Shown one piece after another: positions 11,516 through 21,662 of a stretch of 64,000 bases of DNA (position 1 is its first letter; every line of letters starts with the position of its first letter). Source of the stretch: Dactylorhiza incarnata (Eukaryota > Streptophyta > Magnoliopsida > Asparagales > Orchidaceae); the NCBI GenBank assembly GCA_033032865.1, contig JAWHQI010000099.1:1745001-1809000 (forward strand). The letters run 5' to 3'. The position numbers and the translations under genes are program-made. The notes under the pieces were generated by a model, which had not been told where the DNA came from, did no database searches, and saw only the letters and a list, made by a program, of their open reading frames with translations.

Positions 11516-12713
11516 TATATACTTCTTTTTTAGATTTGATTAGATCTAAACAGAATTCTTTGAAACTTTGTTTGAAGTCAGTAGAAGAGAAATCTATATT
11601 ATCAAGTATATTTACCATGGATGTATCATCAAGCTTCTCAGTGGCCATCAGACAGGTTTCCTCTTGCTTGACCTCTTGCTGATCATTATCTGATGAGGTA
11701 CTTTCTTCAGATTCTGAATCACTCCAAGATTGAGCAATGAATCCTTTTTCTTTATTCTTCTTCTTCTTTAGATCTGTTCTTTTTAGATCCTTCTTATTGT
11801 TGATCTCTTTAGGACAATCAGGTGCAATGTGTCCAGGTTTCCTGCAAGAGTAGCATATAATTTCTTTAGTAGATGTTTTATTATACCTGGTTTTTGAATC
11901 TCTTCCTCTGGATCCTTCTGTTTTGATCCACTTCTTGAACCTTCTGGCCAGTAGACTGATCAGCTCCTCATCACTTGTAGAGGGTACTCCTTCAACGGCT
12001 TTCAAGGCAATACTCTTTTCTTTTGGGAGTGGAGAAGCTTTTTCTTTTTCTTCTTTCTCAGCCCTTGTTTTCAACAGTTGTTCATAGGATTTCAATTTAC
12101 CCAATAGGACATCTGTTGAGATTTCTTTTTGACTTCGGGAGTCTTTGATTGGCCAGATTCTTGAATCCCAAGAGCTAGGGAAGCAAGTCAGCAATTTGTC
12201 ATTTATCTCAGTAAGAGATATGTCCTTCTCAAGTGTTCTCAATTCATTGACTATGAGGCTGAATCTTGAATACATGACAGCAACACTTTCACTTTCTTTC
12301 TTTTGGAAGTTTTCATATTGGGAGATGAGTAGTGCCTTTCTGTCCTTTTTCTCATCAGCACTTCCCTCAACCATTTTGGTGAGAGCTTCCCATACTTCCT
12401 TAGCTGACTCACACTCAATAATCTTTTGGAAGATTTCATCTGAGAGAGTTGAAACTAGGATATTCATAGCCTTGGCATCATATGCTTGGGCTTTCTTTTC
12501 CTCTTCTGTCCATTCAGCCTTTGGAGCAAGTGTTTCAGTTACTTTTCCACTTGAATCCTTTTTGAATGGCTTGGGGGGACCTGTCATGACAACATTAAAT
12601 AATTCATCATCAATAGAGTTTAAATAGATTCTGATTCTTGTTTTCCAAAGTGCAAACTTTTCAAGGTTGCAAGTTGGTGGTCTGGTGGAAGCATAATCTT
12701 TGATTTGTGCCAT
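11516..12713 (-). pseudogene. Inverted Sirevirus gag within Z
   Basis: On the minus strand the ATG at 12713 opens a near-intact gag of about 400 residues: STRPPTCNLEKFALWKTRI, the UBN2-like core (EVWEALTKMVEGSADEKKD, TCFPSSWDSRIWPIKDS), a CCHC knuckle (CYSCRKPGHIAPDC) and an acidic Ser-rich segment. It matches gag of element X closely. It ends at LDLIKSKKE, after which the frame runs into inverted LTR sequence, so the coiled-coil C-terminus is missing. No stop interrupts the gag part. Its strand is opposite to the LTRs, so the normal genomic transcript cannot express it. Confidence 0.9.
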
Positions 12714-12800
12714 GAAAATAATTTTGTAGAAAAAAAAAATATATATATATAAGGTAGGACCTTTTTGATCAAGGAGTTAACCTTTTTAGATCAACCTACC

Positions 12801-12813
12801 TCTGATACCAAAA
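12801..12813 (-). other. Second, inverted primer-binding site in Z
   Basis: The minus strand reads TTTTGGTATCAGAGGTAGG about 88 nt before the inverted gag ATG, the spacing seen in X. The inverted block thus starts at a former LTR-internal junction. The RT remnant begins at about 12820. Confidence 0.85.
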
Positions 12814-12820
12814 GACATAT

Positions 12821-13480
12821 ATGGCAATCATAGGATCCCTTCTATATCTCACTGCTAGCAGACCTGACATTATGTTTGCAACTTGCATATGTGCTAGATT
12901 TCAGGTTGAACCAAAGGAATCCCATCTCACCTCTGTAAAAAGGATTCTTAGATACCTAAAGGGAACTCCTGAACTAGGTCTATGGTATTCAGCAGAAACC
13001 AACTTTGAATTAATAGGTTTCTCAGATGCAGACTATGCTGGATGTAGGGTTGATAGAAAAAGCACATCTGGCACTTGCCAATTCCTAGGTGACAGATTAA
13101 TCTCTTGGTTTAGTAAGAAACAAACCTCAGTCTCAACCTCAACAGCAGAGGCTGAATATATAGCTGCTGGGAGCTGTTGTTCACAAATCTTGTGGATGCA
13201 AAATCAGCTTCTTGACTACAAACTGGAAGTCAATAACTCTAAGATTTATTGTGATAGCTCTAGTGCTATATCTATAGCATCTAACCCAGTCCTTCATAGT
13301 AGAACCAAACACATAGAGATCAGACATCACTTCCTTAGAGACAATGTTGAAAAAGGTAAGATAACCTTAGAATATATACCCACAGAAAATCAAAGAGCAG
13401 ACATTTTTACAAAACCCTTGGATGAAACCAAGCACAACTACTTCATAAACACCTTAGGAATGCTTGATGGAAGCTTGTAA
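12821..13480 (+). pseudogene. C-terminal RT and RNase H of Z
   Basis: The frame opens inside the copia RT at [19 protein letters not shown] and continues through RYLKGTPELGLWY into RNase H ([62 protein letters not shown]), ending at TAA 13478. It is uninterrupted, 219 residues, and close to the X sequence at 41700-42370. The YVDD core lies upstream and is deleted, so it cannot polymerise DNA. Confidence 0.9.
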
Positions 13481-13529
13481 ACACCATTGTTAGGGAACTC
13501 TAAAGGAATCCGACAATCTAAGAAAACTT

Positions 13530-13760
13530 CTTGCAGATGCGTCGAATACATATCGACGCTCCGTCGAGACAAACTCGACGCTGGCACCAATTTCCATCAG
13601 ACAAAGTTACGTCGATCTTTTATCGACGCACCGTCGAATTCATATCGACGCATTACTATGATCACGTCGATAGAGCTCTAGGCTGGCCGATCTCCACGGA
13701 GCACCAACTCTATATCGACGCAAACGTCGACATCCATTCGACGTAACGACGACTTCAGGT
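13530..13760 (+). repeat. Palindrome block downstream of pol in Z
   Basis: It holds successive hairpins with CGTCGA/TCGACG arms, such as CGTCGAG-ACAAA-CTCGACG and CGTCGAT-CTTTT-ATCGACG, plus TCGACG-CAAA-CGTCGA. It uses the same words as the Z LTR but lies in internal DNA between the RNase H stop and the third ORF. X has a similar block at the equivalent place (42610-42690). Confidence 0.85.
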
Positions 13761-13930
13761 TAAAATTAGAATCAAATCCTTACTTCCTCTTCTGACGATT
13801 GGATTATCTTGATTTCTGTTTCCTTTCTCGACGTTTCATCTTCTTTAAATAATACTTCTTATTTCATAACATATACCTTTTTGAACCCGCCAATACTCTG
13901 TCTTCCACCTCTCTCTCTCCTTCTGCATCA

Positions 13931-15719
13931 ATGGCGCCTACTGCTGTTCAAATTGCCCTTATCAAAGCGATGAACGATGCTCTGGAAAATCTTCTCACTG
14001 ACTTCCAGACACGTCTAACCAACTTCTCCAATGAATGTGCCAATATGATCACCACCTGTGAAGCCAAATTGGCCACCCTATCTGCCTCTCTTCCTGAGCT
14101 TCATGCTCTTCTTCGAGAAGAACCTCTGTCGCCACAAAGGTTTACATCCTTCCTGAAAGATATAAACCAGGGGGAGAGTTGCTCCAGAAACCCCTCTTGC
14201 CAGGTCTTTGATCTCACTTAAAGCTCAGATTTAACTCTCTTCTATCCAACTCTGAGTATTCTCTCTAACTATTACTCCAATTCCATTATAGGCTCCACTC
14301 CTCTCAAATCACTATGACTACACCTTCATCAAACACTTTGGTGAATCTTCCTCTTACAACACTGAAGAGGAGCATGCTGTGGATTCAGAATTCAGAATTG
14401 ATAATCCATATAACCAGGGGGAGATTCCTGTAGTTAAGAACCCAGAAATCCAGGGGGAGGAAGAAGCAGTCACCTCTGATGATTGGAATGGACAGATATT
14501 GATTGATGCACCCTTATGTGAGGAGGAACTTCAACATCACTCCCCTGGCTTCTCTGCCAGTTACATCAAGCTGAAGACACCTCTACTTGAGGACATCCCT
14601 ACAAAAGAGCTTGGAGGAGACAATCATCCCTCAGCAGAGATCATTCTACCTGAAGTCATTCTGCCTTCTATTGCAGAACAGACTCCTCTTCTTGATATTG
14701 TTCCCTCTCCACCCAAAGAGAAAACTCACTCTCCTTCATCTCCACCTCTACCTCTATCACCACTTCAACCTTCTTCTCTACCTCCTCTGCTACCTCTACC
14801 TCCACAAGTGGCAAGCTTCTCCAAACAAATCCTACCTAGGCAAAGTTCAGGAGGACAGATGAAAAGGAAAAGAGAAGTCATTCCCTACTGGCAAAACTTC
14901 TCCAAAGAAGAAAGGAGAGAGTATGCAAAAGAAAGGAAGTATAGAAAAGCATGTGAGCAAATAAAAAGATTTGAAAAGATGCCTATTATCACTCCTAACA
15001 GCCCTGTGAAGGAGTACCATGACCCTGACATGGAAAAGAGGCATGAAGAGATAAGAGAAAGAGAACTGTATGAATATGAAGCAGCTAGGAAAGAAGTGGA
15101 AGATAAAAGGATTGCCTGGATGGAAAAGATCAACAAGGGAATGACTAAAGAACAAATTCTTGTTGAATCTTCTATCAGAATTCCAAAGAAATTGTTTGAT
15201 ATTGAAGCTTATCAAAAGAAAAACCCTCAGGCAGGGATCATCCTAGATAAAGGTCAAAAAGACAAGAAGGGTGTAGGGTGTACAGAAGATACTTACATTC
15301 CCTACAAGAAGCCCAACAGACCTATAAAATTAGACAAGTGGCATGCCTCACCCTGGAAAGGGAAAGAAAAAATGGCTGACATTCCAGAGAAGCAGCAATC
15401 AGAAAAGAAAACAATATATAGGCCCAAGGTTGATAATAAGGGACCACCTGAGATCAAGCCTACTGAAAAGAAAGTTCAAAACATTACAATTGAGATGATT
15501 GATGAAAAAGCAGCAATCATCATCAGCAAAGGCTACTCCATAAATGACACAATCCCTGATGGTGATAAACTATTGAAAAAACTGCATACAATCATCAAGA
15601 ATGTCCAGGAACGACCTGATAGAGTCAGGGGCTACATTCTTGATGCTATTGAAAACTTATCTAGGAAACTTTATTCTGCTTTTGTTAACTTCATGAACAA
15701 AAAGAAGTTTCTAGTTTAA
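13931..15719 (+). CDS. Accessory third ORF of Z, predicted spliced
   Basis: It lies between pol and the 3' LTR, where Sireviruses carry a third, often envelope-like, ORF. The first open segment, 13931-14203, starts MAPTAVQIALIKAMNDALEN in good start context (ATCAATGG) and is predicted helical. A second frame opens at 14292 and runs to TAA 15717-15719. It has an acidic region, a long proline-rich tract (about 14700-14810) and a Lys/Glu-rich coiled coil (KEERREYAKERKYRKACEQI onward). A GT-AG intron at 14204-14291 would join them in phase 0, giving about 566 residues. I see no clear signal peptide or membrane segment, and no function is assigned. Without splicing there are two separate ORFs. Confidence 0.65.
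14204..14291 (+). other. Predicted 88-nt intron in the Z accessory ORF
   Basis: The donor is CAG|GTCTTTG, the acceptor ATTCCATTATAG|GCTCC, with a branch-like CTCTAAC about 28 nt before the acceptor and pyrimidine-rich context. The intron contains in-frame stops. Both sides are open and in phase 0. There is no transcript evidence. Confidence 0.5.
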
Positions 15720-15861
15720 ATTTATGTGAAAGACAAATACTTGTCATATGCTTTCTTATTCCACTTTCTCTTCTGATTATTTAATATATTTCTTATCCTT
15801 ACAAATGTTGTGCTGGGTTAATTATATGCTAGTACAATTTCCCTCTAAATAGGATTAAGAC

Positions 15862-15875
15862 AAATAGGGGGAGAT
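15862..15875 (+). other. Polypurine tract of Z
   Basis: AAATAGGGGGAGAT directly precedes the 3' LTR and would prime plus-strand synthesis. Similar AGGGGGAG words occur inside the accessory ORF near 14168, 14416 and 14453. Confidence 0.85.
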
Positions 15876-17209
15876 TGTTGGGAAAATGATTTCTCTTAAC
15901 CCCTAGAAATGAGTTAAAGAAGAATTCTATGAATGAAAAATAAGGCTAAGTAAATATGCGTCGAATATTATTCGACGCAACGTCGAAATGTAGTCGACGT
16001 TTTCTTCAGATTGAGTCGAAGTAACTCTAGGAAGATTTCGACGTATGTGTTGTCGACGTTACTCTGATTTCTAGTCGACGCATCTAATATAGTCGACGCA
16101 CCGTTGTTGACGCACCTTCCTTATTCTCCTCTCGACATCCAGCCAGGATGAATTCGACGCTTACGTCGAATGGTAATCGATGCACGTCGATTTATGTGAC
16201 AGATTTAAATATGCGCCAGATCTCTTTCCTTCTTTTAGTAGATCTGATTTGTATGGAATAATGTTAATATTTTATAGCCGTTCTGAATCATTCTTTCCTT
16301 CTATTAGATTCTTGGCTAAATTGATTAAACCCTTTATGGACATTATTTGAAATCAGATTGAATACTTTCCTTCTATGGATATAACTGTTATGTAAATTTC
16401 TCTTTTTTTCTAATACTCTGCCTGCTAATTGATTACTCTCCTATAGTGTTATTTTAATGAACAGAGCTATAAATAACCAAGGAGGTCGGCAGAGAAAGGC
16501 GACTAGGTGATTCATCATTTTACATTTGAAAAAGAGGAAAAGCTCCCAAGTGATAAAGAGAGAATTGAGAAATAGCCCTGCAGCAATACTCAAGCATTCT
16601 TCTTCTCCTGCTTCTGAAATCACTCTGCTGCAAATTCTGATAGCTCTCACATAAGAGGGAAAAGCTACAAATCTTCTTCTCTCTATAGAAGAAAGATTTA
16701 ATTCACTACTTCTTGTGCTTCCAATCTTCTTGCTAGGAAGAAGATTCATTCTTGTTTTAAATACTTCTTTTCCTTTTTCTTATTTTCATTCTCACATATT
16801 GTAAAAGAGTTTTTAGAATCACTCTTCAAAAAATTCAGTTGTACTGGTTCTAAGAGTCTCCTTATCAAAAGACTCAGTTGGTTCTAAGAGTCTCTTTATC
16901 AAAAGACTCGGGGTGGTTCTAAGAGTCTCCTTATCAAAAGACTCAGTGCAAGATAGTGAATTCCTACCAAGGGGGTAGAAGAGTGGACTACCCAAAGTTT
17001 GGGGAACCACTATATTTTCTTGTGTTGTGCTGTGATTTCTTTTCTTGCATTTACTTTCTTTACTTGTTTAATTCTTGTTGGTGTGTGGGAAGCTATAATC
17101 TGTGATCATACACATATATATATATTAACTTTGCACAAAATAATTTTTAATCTCTATTCACCCCCCCCCCCCTCTAGAGAATTCTAGTGAGGTAAATTGT
17201 GCACTTTCA
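15876..17209 (+). repeat. 3' LTR of Z
   Basis: It starts TGTTGGGAAAATG and ends GTGCACTTTCA, followed by the duplication CAAGC. Most of it matches the 5' LTR closely, but 16320-16445 differs much more from 10600-10740. The C tract is 12 bases here and 14 in the 5' LTR. Confidence 0.9.
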
Positions 17210-17445
17210 CAAGCCTTAAACATCCATTTCCCAATTACCAACAACCAGGCTGAGTATGAGGCAGTGATAGCGGGCCTTCGGCTGGCCCAGGAACTAGGGG
17301 TGCAGGACGTGGAGGTCTCAACGGACTCCATGGTGGTAGCATGCCAAATCAAGGGAGAGTTTGAAGCGAAGGACCCGACCCTCCTGCTATACCTGGAGAA
17401 GGTCAAGGGGTCATCGGGCAGTTCTGCACCTTCTCCATCAAGCAC
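17210..17445 (+). pseudogene. Tat archaeal-type RNase H, second half
   Basis: After the duplicated CAAGC the interrupted frame resumes with QALNIHFPITNNQAEYEAVI, AGLRLAQELGVQDVEVSTDS and QIKGEFEAKDPTLLLYLEKV. This second RNase H is diagnostic of the Tat clade. A frameshift near 17405 moves reading to the integrase frame. Confidence 0.88.
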
Positions 17446-18645
17446 GTGCCGAGGGAGGAGAGCACCCAGGCGGACCTCTTAGCCAAGTTTGGTCCCCGAG
17501 CGGGAGGGACGGCTTCGGAACTCTTCCGGCCCTCCATCGAGGAAGGAGAGTTGATGGAGGTGGATCAACGAGCCTCGTGGATGGATCCATTCATCACCTT
17601 CCTATCCTCCGGGAAGTTCCCTGGAGAGGGCGTGGACAAGCGGCGCTTCAGGTATAAGTCCGCCTATTACTCCTTGCATGCAGGAGGGCTATATAGGAAG
17701 ACTCTCTCGGGACACCTGGCCCGTTGTGTTTCCGAGGAGGAGGTTCCGAGAGTCCTGGAAGAAATCCACTCCGGGGAGTGCGGCAGTCACTCCGGGAGCC
17801 GGACCCTGGAGGGGAGGGTGTTGAGGCAAGGCTACTTCTGGCCCACTCTCAGCAAGGACGCGGCGGAGTTCGCGAGGAAGTGTCCGAAGTGCCAGCTCTA
17901 TGCTCCGCTCCAACTCCTCCCAGCTCAAAGGCTCCGGACCATCACGGCTCCCTGGCCCTTCGCCATATGGGGGTTGGACCTGGTCGGTCCCTTCCCCCAA
18001 GCCAGCGGCCAGAGGAAGTTCCTGCTGGTCATGATCGACTACTTCTCCAAGTGGGTAGAAGTGAAAGCACTCGCTAATGTAACCTCTCAGGTTGTAAGGA
18101 ATTTTGTGTGGGGGGAGATAATTTGCAGGCACGGGCTCCCTCTAGCTATAGTGACGGACAATGGGCCGCAGTTTGCTAGTGAAGAGTTTGTTGGCTTCTG
18201 CACTCAGCTCGGCATTGACCTCAGGTTCGCATCGGTCCACCACCCGAGGAGCAATGGGCAGGTGGAGGCGGCGAACAAAATAATCGTTAACCTATTAAAA
18301 AAGAAAGTGGAGAACCTTCGGGGGAACTAGGTGGAACAGCTACCCTCCGTCCTCTGGGCCATGAGGACTACTCCGAATACCGCCACCGGGGAGACTCCGT
18401 TCAAGCTCTCTCACGGGTCCGAGGCCGTTCTCCCCATAGAGTTTGAGGTAAAGACCCCTCGGGTGATCGCTGCGAGTGAGGGGGATGAAGAGTGGCTAGA
18501 AGATAACAATGCAGAGCAGAGGCTGTCTTTGGACCTAGTGGAAGAACTCCGGGACTTGGCCACCATCAAGCAAGAAGAGGTCAGCGTAAGGCCCTCCATG
18601 CGTTCCTCAGGGGGAGGATTCTGCGAGAGGGAAAGGAATAAGTAG
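17446..18645 (+). pseudogene. Tat integrase
   Basis: HVPREESTQADLLAKF links to integrase. The HHCC zinc domain is visible (H and H in EIHSGECGSHSG, then CPKCQ near 17884). The DDE core is LDLVGPFPQA, TDNGPQFASEEF and NGQVEAANK. A TAG at 18328 replaces the Trp of the family motif GxWVEQLP (TGG to TAG). Reading continues through VLWAMRTTPNTATGETPF and FKLSHGSEAVLPIEFEV and is lost near 18590-18645. No chromodomain is seen, as expected for Tat. Confidence 0.88.
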
Positions 18646-18663
18646 GGATTCGATATAAAGAAT

Positions 18664-18891
18664 TTAGACGAGGAATACCTGTTGCGCGAGCCCGGTATTC
18701 GGCGGCGGGGGCGAGGCAGGAGGTGACGACACGTCCTCCCCCTGTGACCTCCTAACCGTCTTGGCTTTCTTGGTCTGGGGAGAAGGGGAGGTGGCAGGGT
18801 TGAACATCCAGGCGTTGCACTCGGCGGCCTGGGCCTTCGCCATCTCCCTGGAAGCCTTCAGTCGATCCCGCGCGCTCTGCTTGGAAGACAT
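18664..18891 (-). CDS. Antisense ORF between Tat integrase and 3' LTR
   Basis: This 75-residue minus-strand ORF starts MSSKQSARDRLKASREMAKA, has a basic nuclear-signal-like KKAKTVRR and a Pro/Ser-rich end. It lies in the place where several Tat elements are known to carry extra antisense ORFs, which encourages the call. A TATA box lies 71 nt upstream on the same strand. I recognise no domain. It may be truncated, since the known antisense ORFs are often longer. Confidence 0.55.
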   Translation of the reverse strand: MSSKQSARDRLKASREMAKAQAAECNAWMFNPATSPSPQTKKAKTVRRSQGEDVSSPPASPPPPNTGLAQQVFLV

Positions 18892-18961
18892 TCTGAAGGA
18901 AGAGTGTTTTCAGCGAGGAAGAGGGAGAAGGAAAGGCTTGATCACTAGCCACGGTGGACGG

Positions 18962-18969
18962 TATTTATA
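18962..18969 (-). promoter_or_regulatory. Antisense TATA box in Tat
   Basis: The minus strand reads TATAAATA about 70 nt before the antisense ATG (18891). A start about 30 nt downstream would leave a leader of about 40 nt rich in CT, ending CTTCAGAATG. Confidence 0.5.
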
Positions 18970-19067
18970 GTTTTGGGCATGGGACCCACCAAAAGATTCC
19001 CGCCACGTCAGCAGAATCGGCGAACACCAGGGGTTGGATGTTTCTTCGCGAGCTTAGGACAACCTCG

Positions 19068-19083
19068 CAAAGAGCGGGGATTT
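19068..19083 (+). other. Polypurine tract of Tat
   Basis: AAAGAGCGGGGATTTT lies directly before the 3' LTR start TGTACAACC. Confidence 0.7.
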
Positions 19084-19578
19084 TGTACAACCCCGATGTT
19101 CGCCAGGAAGAGTCGGACGGCTCACACCCAAGAAAGCGATCCAAGATGGACGAACCCCGGTGAGGCGAGCCAAGGAAAGGCGGGAGACTCTCCAACCGAA
19201 CGAGCCGGGACAGGCGAGCCCGCCTAGAGTATGTGCGGATAGCAATTCTGGGGCTCGCCGAGGTAAGACAAGCTAGCCCGCCTAGAGTATGTGCGGATAG
19301 CAATTCTGGGGTTCGCCGAGGTAGTGCCGGCGAGCCCGCCCAAAGAAGGCACGGCTAACCCAGGAGTTCGCGAGCTCCGCTCGCAAGGAAGGTGCAAGGG
19401 CGAGCCGGTTCGCCCAGCAAGGGCTTGTAGAGAAATTCCCGGTGGTCTGCGGCTAGCTCCTCTGAACAGCGGGGTTTGGCTGTTAGCAGACCAATCCGGT
19501 GTGCGGATAGTAAGAATGGACAGCGGGATTTGGCTATTGACAGACCACAAAACTAAAATCTATAAATAAACCTTAAAG
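19084..19578 (+). repeat. Truncated Tat 3' LTR
   Basis: It matches 5258-5776 of the 5' LTR, including the 58-bp duplication, then stops about 10 bp after the TATA box (19561-19568). The U3 promoter is thus retained and points into the flanking remnant. Confidence 0.88.
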
Positions 19579-20306
19579 TGCGAAGCAATATCGAGCACTA
19601 GCAGTTACTTATTCGGAGGACATGACTGCACATGATTGCTGGGAGCTACTCAGTTAGAGTGCGAAGCAGTTTAAGGACAAGTAGATAGAGGTTTTTTCGC
19701 TATGCTTCCCAGAATTATGCATACTGTACACCATCTTCTCAGACGGACTATTGGAGGGTCATATGTTCGCACCAACATTTTTAGTAGGAGGGATTTCTAT
19801 TCTTGTACAACATGTACGCAGAGTACCAAGTCAATGTGGGGTACTTCCTATTTCAGAGTATATACGATCAGGCGGAAAGACCTTCGATCACCACCATGAG
19901 CATTAGCCCATATATTACATTCCTAGCAAAGGCATTGTGAGCCTTCAATAGACTTTCACACATGGAGTCCATCTATCGGGTGACTCTAATCTCGATGGTT
20001 GATCTAGTGTCTTTGGGGATAGTCAAAATGCATATTGGGCGAAGTGGAGTGCATTTCTACATCGATGGTTGTGTATTGGGTGATCCTCATGTTCGTGCAA
20101 ATAGGCATGCTTCCTCTGGTTCTTTCGACACCCCACCCATTACGAAAGATATTCATGAGTGCAATCAGGCACCAACCACCCCAGAAGTTAGATCTGAAGG
20201 AGTCCAAGAGTTAGATCGATGGAAGAAGACGGAGGAAGCTCGGGAGACTATGACTACCCTAATTGCTACCATTATCAGCACTCAGGAGAGGATGGAGGAA
20301 ACTCTA
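19579..20306 (+). pseudogene. Athila-like gypsy accessory region, left part
   Basis: Broken frames include MTAHDCWELLS, a segment like ILVQHVRRVPSQCGVLPIS and, at 19962-20306, an open stretch starting MESIYRVTLISMVDLVSLGI and ending in an acidic helix (LDRWKKTEEARETMTTLIAT). The pattern resembles the plant transposon-associated protein found in Athila-like elements (putative-plant-transposon-protein family). It continues after the solo LTR at 22233. The assignment is tentative. Confidence 0.45.
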
Positions 20307-20414
20307 TGTTGGGAATCTTGCCCACATGATTCCTGATTTGAAGAAGTCACCAAGTCAAGAAAACTTCACTTTGTATTTGATTACTTCTCTAGCTTATGAT
20401 CTCAGGAAGTTAAA

Positions 20415-20960
20415 GAAATGCCGTCGAGAAGAATACAAGATATCGTCGACAAAGTTTGCACATCGTCATAATGATGAACAGAGCAAACGCTGAGAATTGG
20501 CGAGTTCGTCGAACGCTGAGACGGGATAGAAGAATGAAATTCGTCGAACTCAGAAGGAAGATCGACCACCGCTGAGATTTGGCGTGTTCGTCGAACGCAG
20601 AAGCAAGATCGTCGAATTCAGAAGGAAGATCGACGACCGCTGAAATTTGGCGTGTTCGTCGAACGCAGAAGCAAGATCGTCGAACTCAGAAGGAAGATCG
20701 TCAACCGTTGAGACTCGGCAAGATCGTCAAACGCAGAGAAGACGCAGTATCATCGACTTCATCAAAGTGGCCTTGTCGTTGAGAAGAACAGATATCTTCG
20801 TGAAGAAGCCTTGTCGCTGAGAAGGCTAAGTATGACTAATGTTGTTGGACATCGTCGTAAAGAAGGCATGTCAACTAAAGAAAGACAAGCTGAAGCCTAG
20901 CAGCTGCTGAAGCGTCGACATAACATCACTCATGTCGTCGAGAGAATAACATGATTACGA
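20415..20960 (+). repeat. TTCGTCGAA/TCGACGA motif array with 68-bp tandem units
   Basis: Motifs such as GTTCGTCGAACGC, GATCGTCGAACTC and GATCGACGACC recur. Between about 20544 and 20720 they form 68-bp units (GGCGTGTTCG at 20581 and 20649). Further right, GTCGTCGAG forms predominate. Confidence 0.85.
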
Positions 20961-21662
20961 CGACAGACAGCAAGAAAGAAGATCTCAACGACACAGTCAG
21001 AGATAGCTTATCGTCGTATATGCAGAATTGTCAGGATATCTTGTGTCGTCGAGATACCACCATCAATGGCAGAAGTAAGAAGACTTGAAGATCTACTAAA
21101 GCCCAAGGCATCGACAAAGTCTTGCCGTCGAGATATTGTCCACATCGTCGAGATACTGTCAGTATCAGCTTGAAGATGGAAATATCAAACGTTGCAGACG
21201 CGCTGTCAGCATTTAATGCCGCAGCCTGATTGTCCAATCCGCGCGTGCTCTTATGGAATAGGCGTCTGACATTGAAGGACATCACATGTTACCGTATGCG
21301 GCTCATCTGTCCTATAAAAGGGAACAATGATGCCCTAGAAAAGAAGTCTTCGAAGGAGAAAGAGAAAAAGAACGAGAAAGTATCCCGCCGCTCTTCAATA
21401 GAATAGTATATTCTCGGCGGAGAAGGAGAAGATCAAGTAGAGAGCAAGCATCAAGTGCTCTCTGAAGAATCAGTCATCATCATCGACTGAAAAGTAGCCG
21501 ATCAACAACAGGCAAAAGAAGTGAAGGCTGAAGAAGATCCAGTGCTGAATCTCCAGATCAAAAAGCATCTTCTTCAACCTTAAGAAGCCGATCTTCAACA
21601 GGCTAAAGTTGCCAATCTTCATCCGGCAGAAGTAACAGTCTTATTACTGTAATCTCTTGTAA

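Larger units (their letters stand above)
10152..17209 (+). mobile_element. Rearranged Sirevirus-type copia element Z
   Basis: It is bounded by direct LTRs of 1333 and 1334 bp and by a perfect 5-bp target duplication, CAAGC, at 10147-10151 and 17210-17214. Inside, gag and a second primer site are inverted. Protease, integrase and most of RT are missing. The RT/RNase H end, a palindrome block, an accessory ORF and a polypurine tract remain. The clean duplication implies the element moved as a unit, or was rearranged inside its LTRs later. It needs enzymes from a relative. Confidence 0.92.
5258..19578 (+). mobile_element. Ty3/gypsy Tat-lineage element, split by Sirevirus Z
   Basis: A 5' LTR, primer site, gag, protease, RT, RNase H, a second archaeal-type RNase H, integrase, an antisense ORF, a polypurine tract and a truncated 3' LTR occur in the order known for the non-chromodomain Tat clade. 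Copia element Z (10152-17209) interrupts it, so the Tat itself is about 7.3 kb. Its LTRs are near-identical where both survive. The 3' LTR ends just after the TATA box, so the right target duplication is lost. Stops and frameshifts make it non-autonomous. Confidence 0.9.

Noticed and set aside
14587..15215. Antisense and alternative frames over the Z accessory ORF
   Set aside because: They overlap the longer, compositionally consistent plus-strand frame and have no domain.
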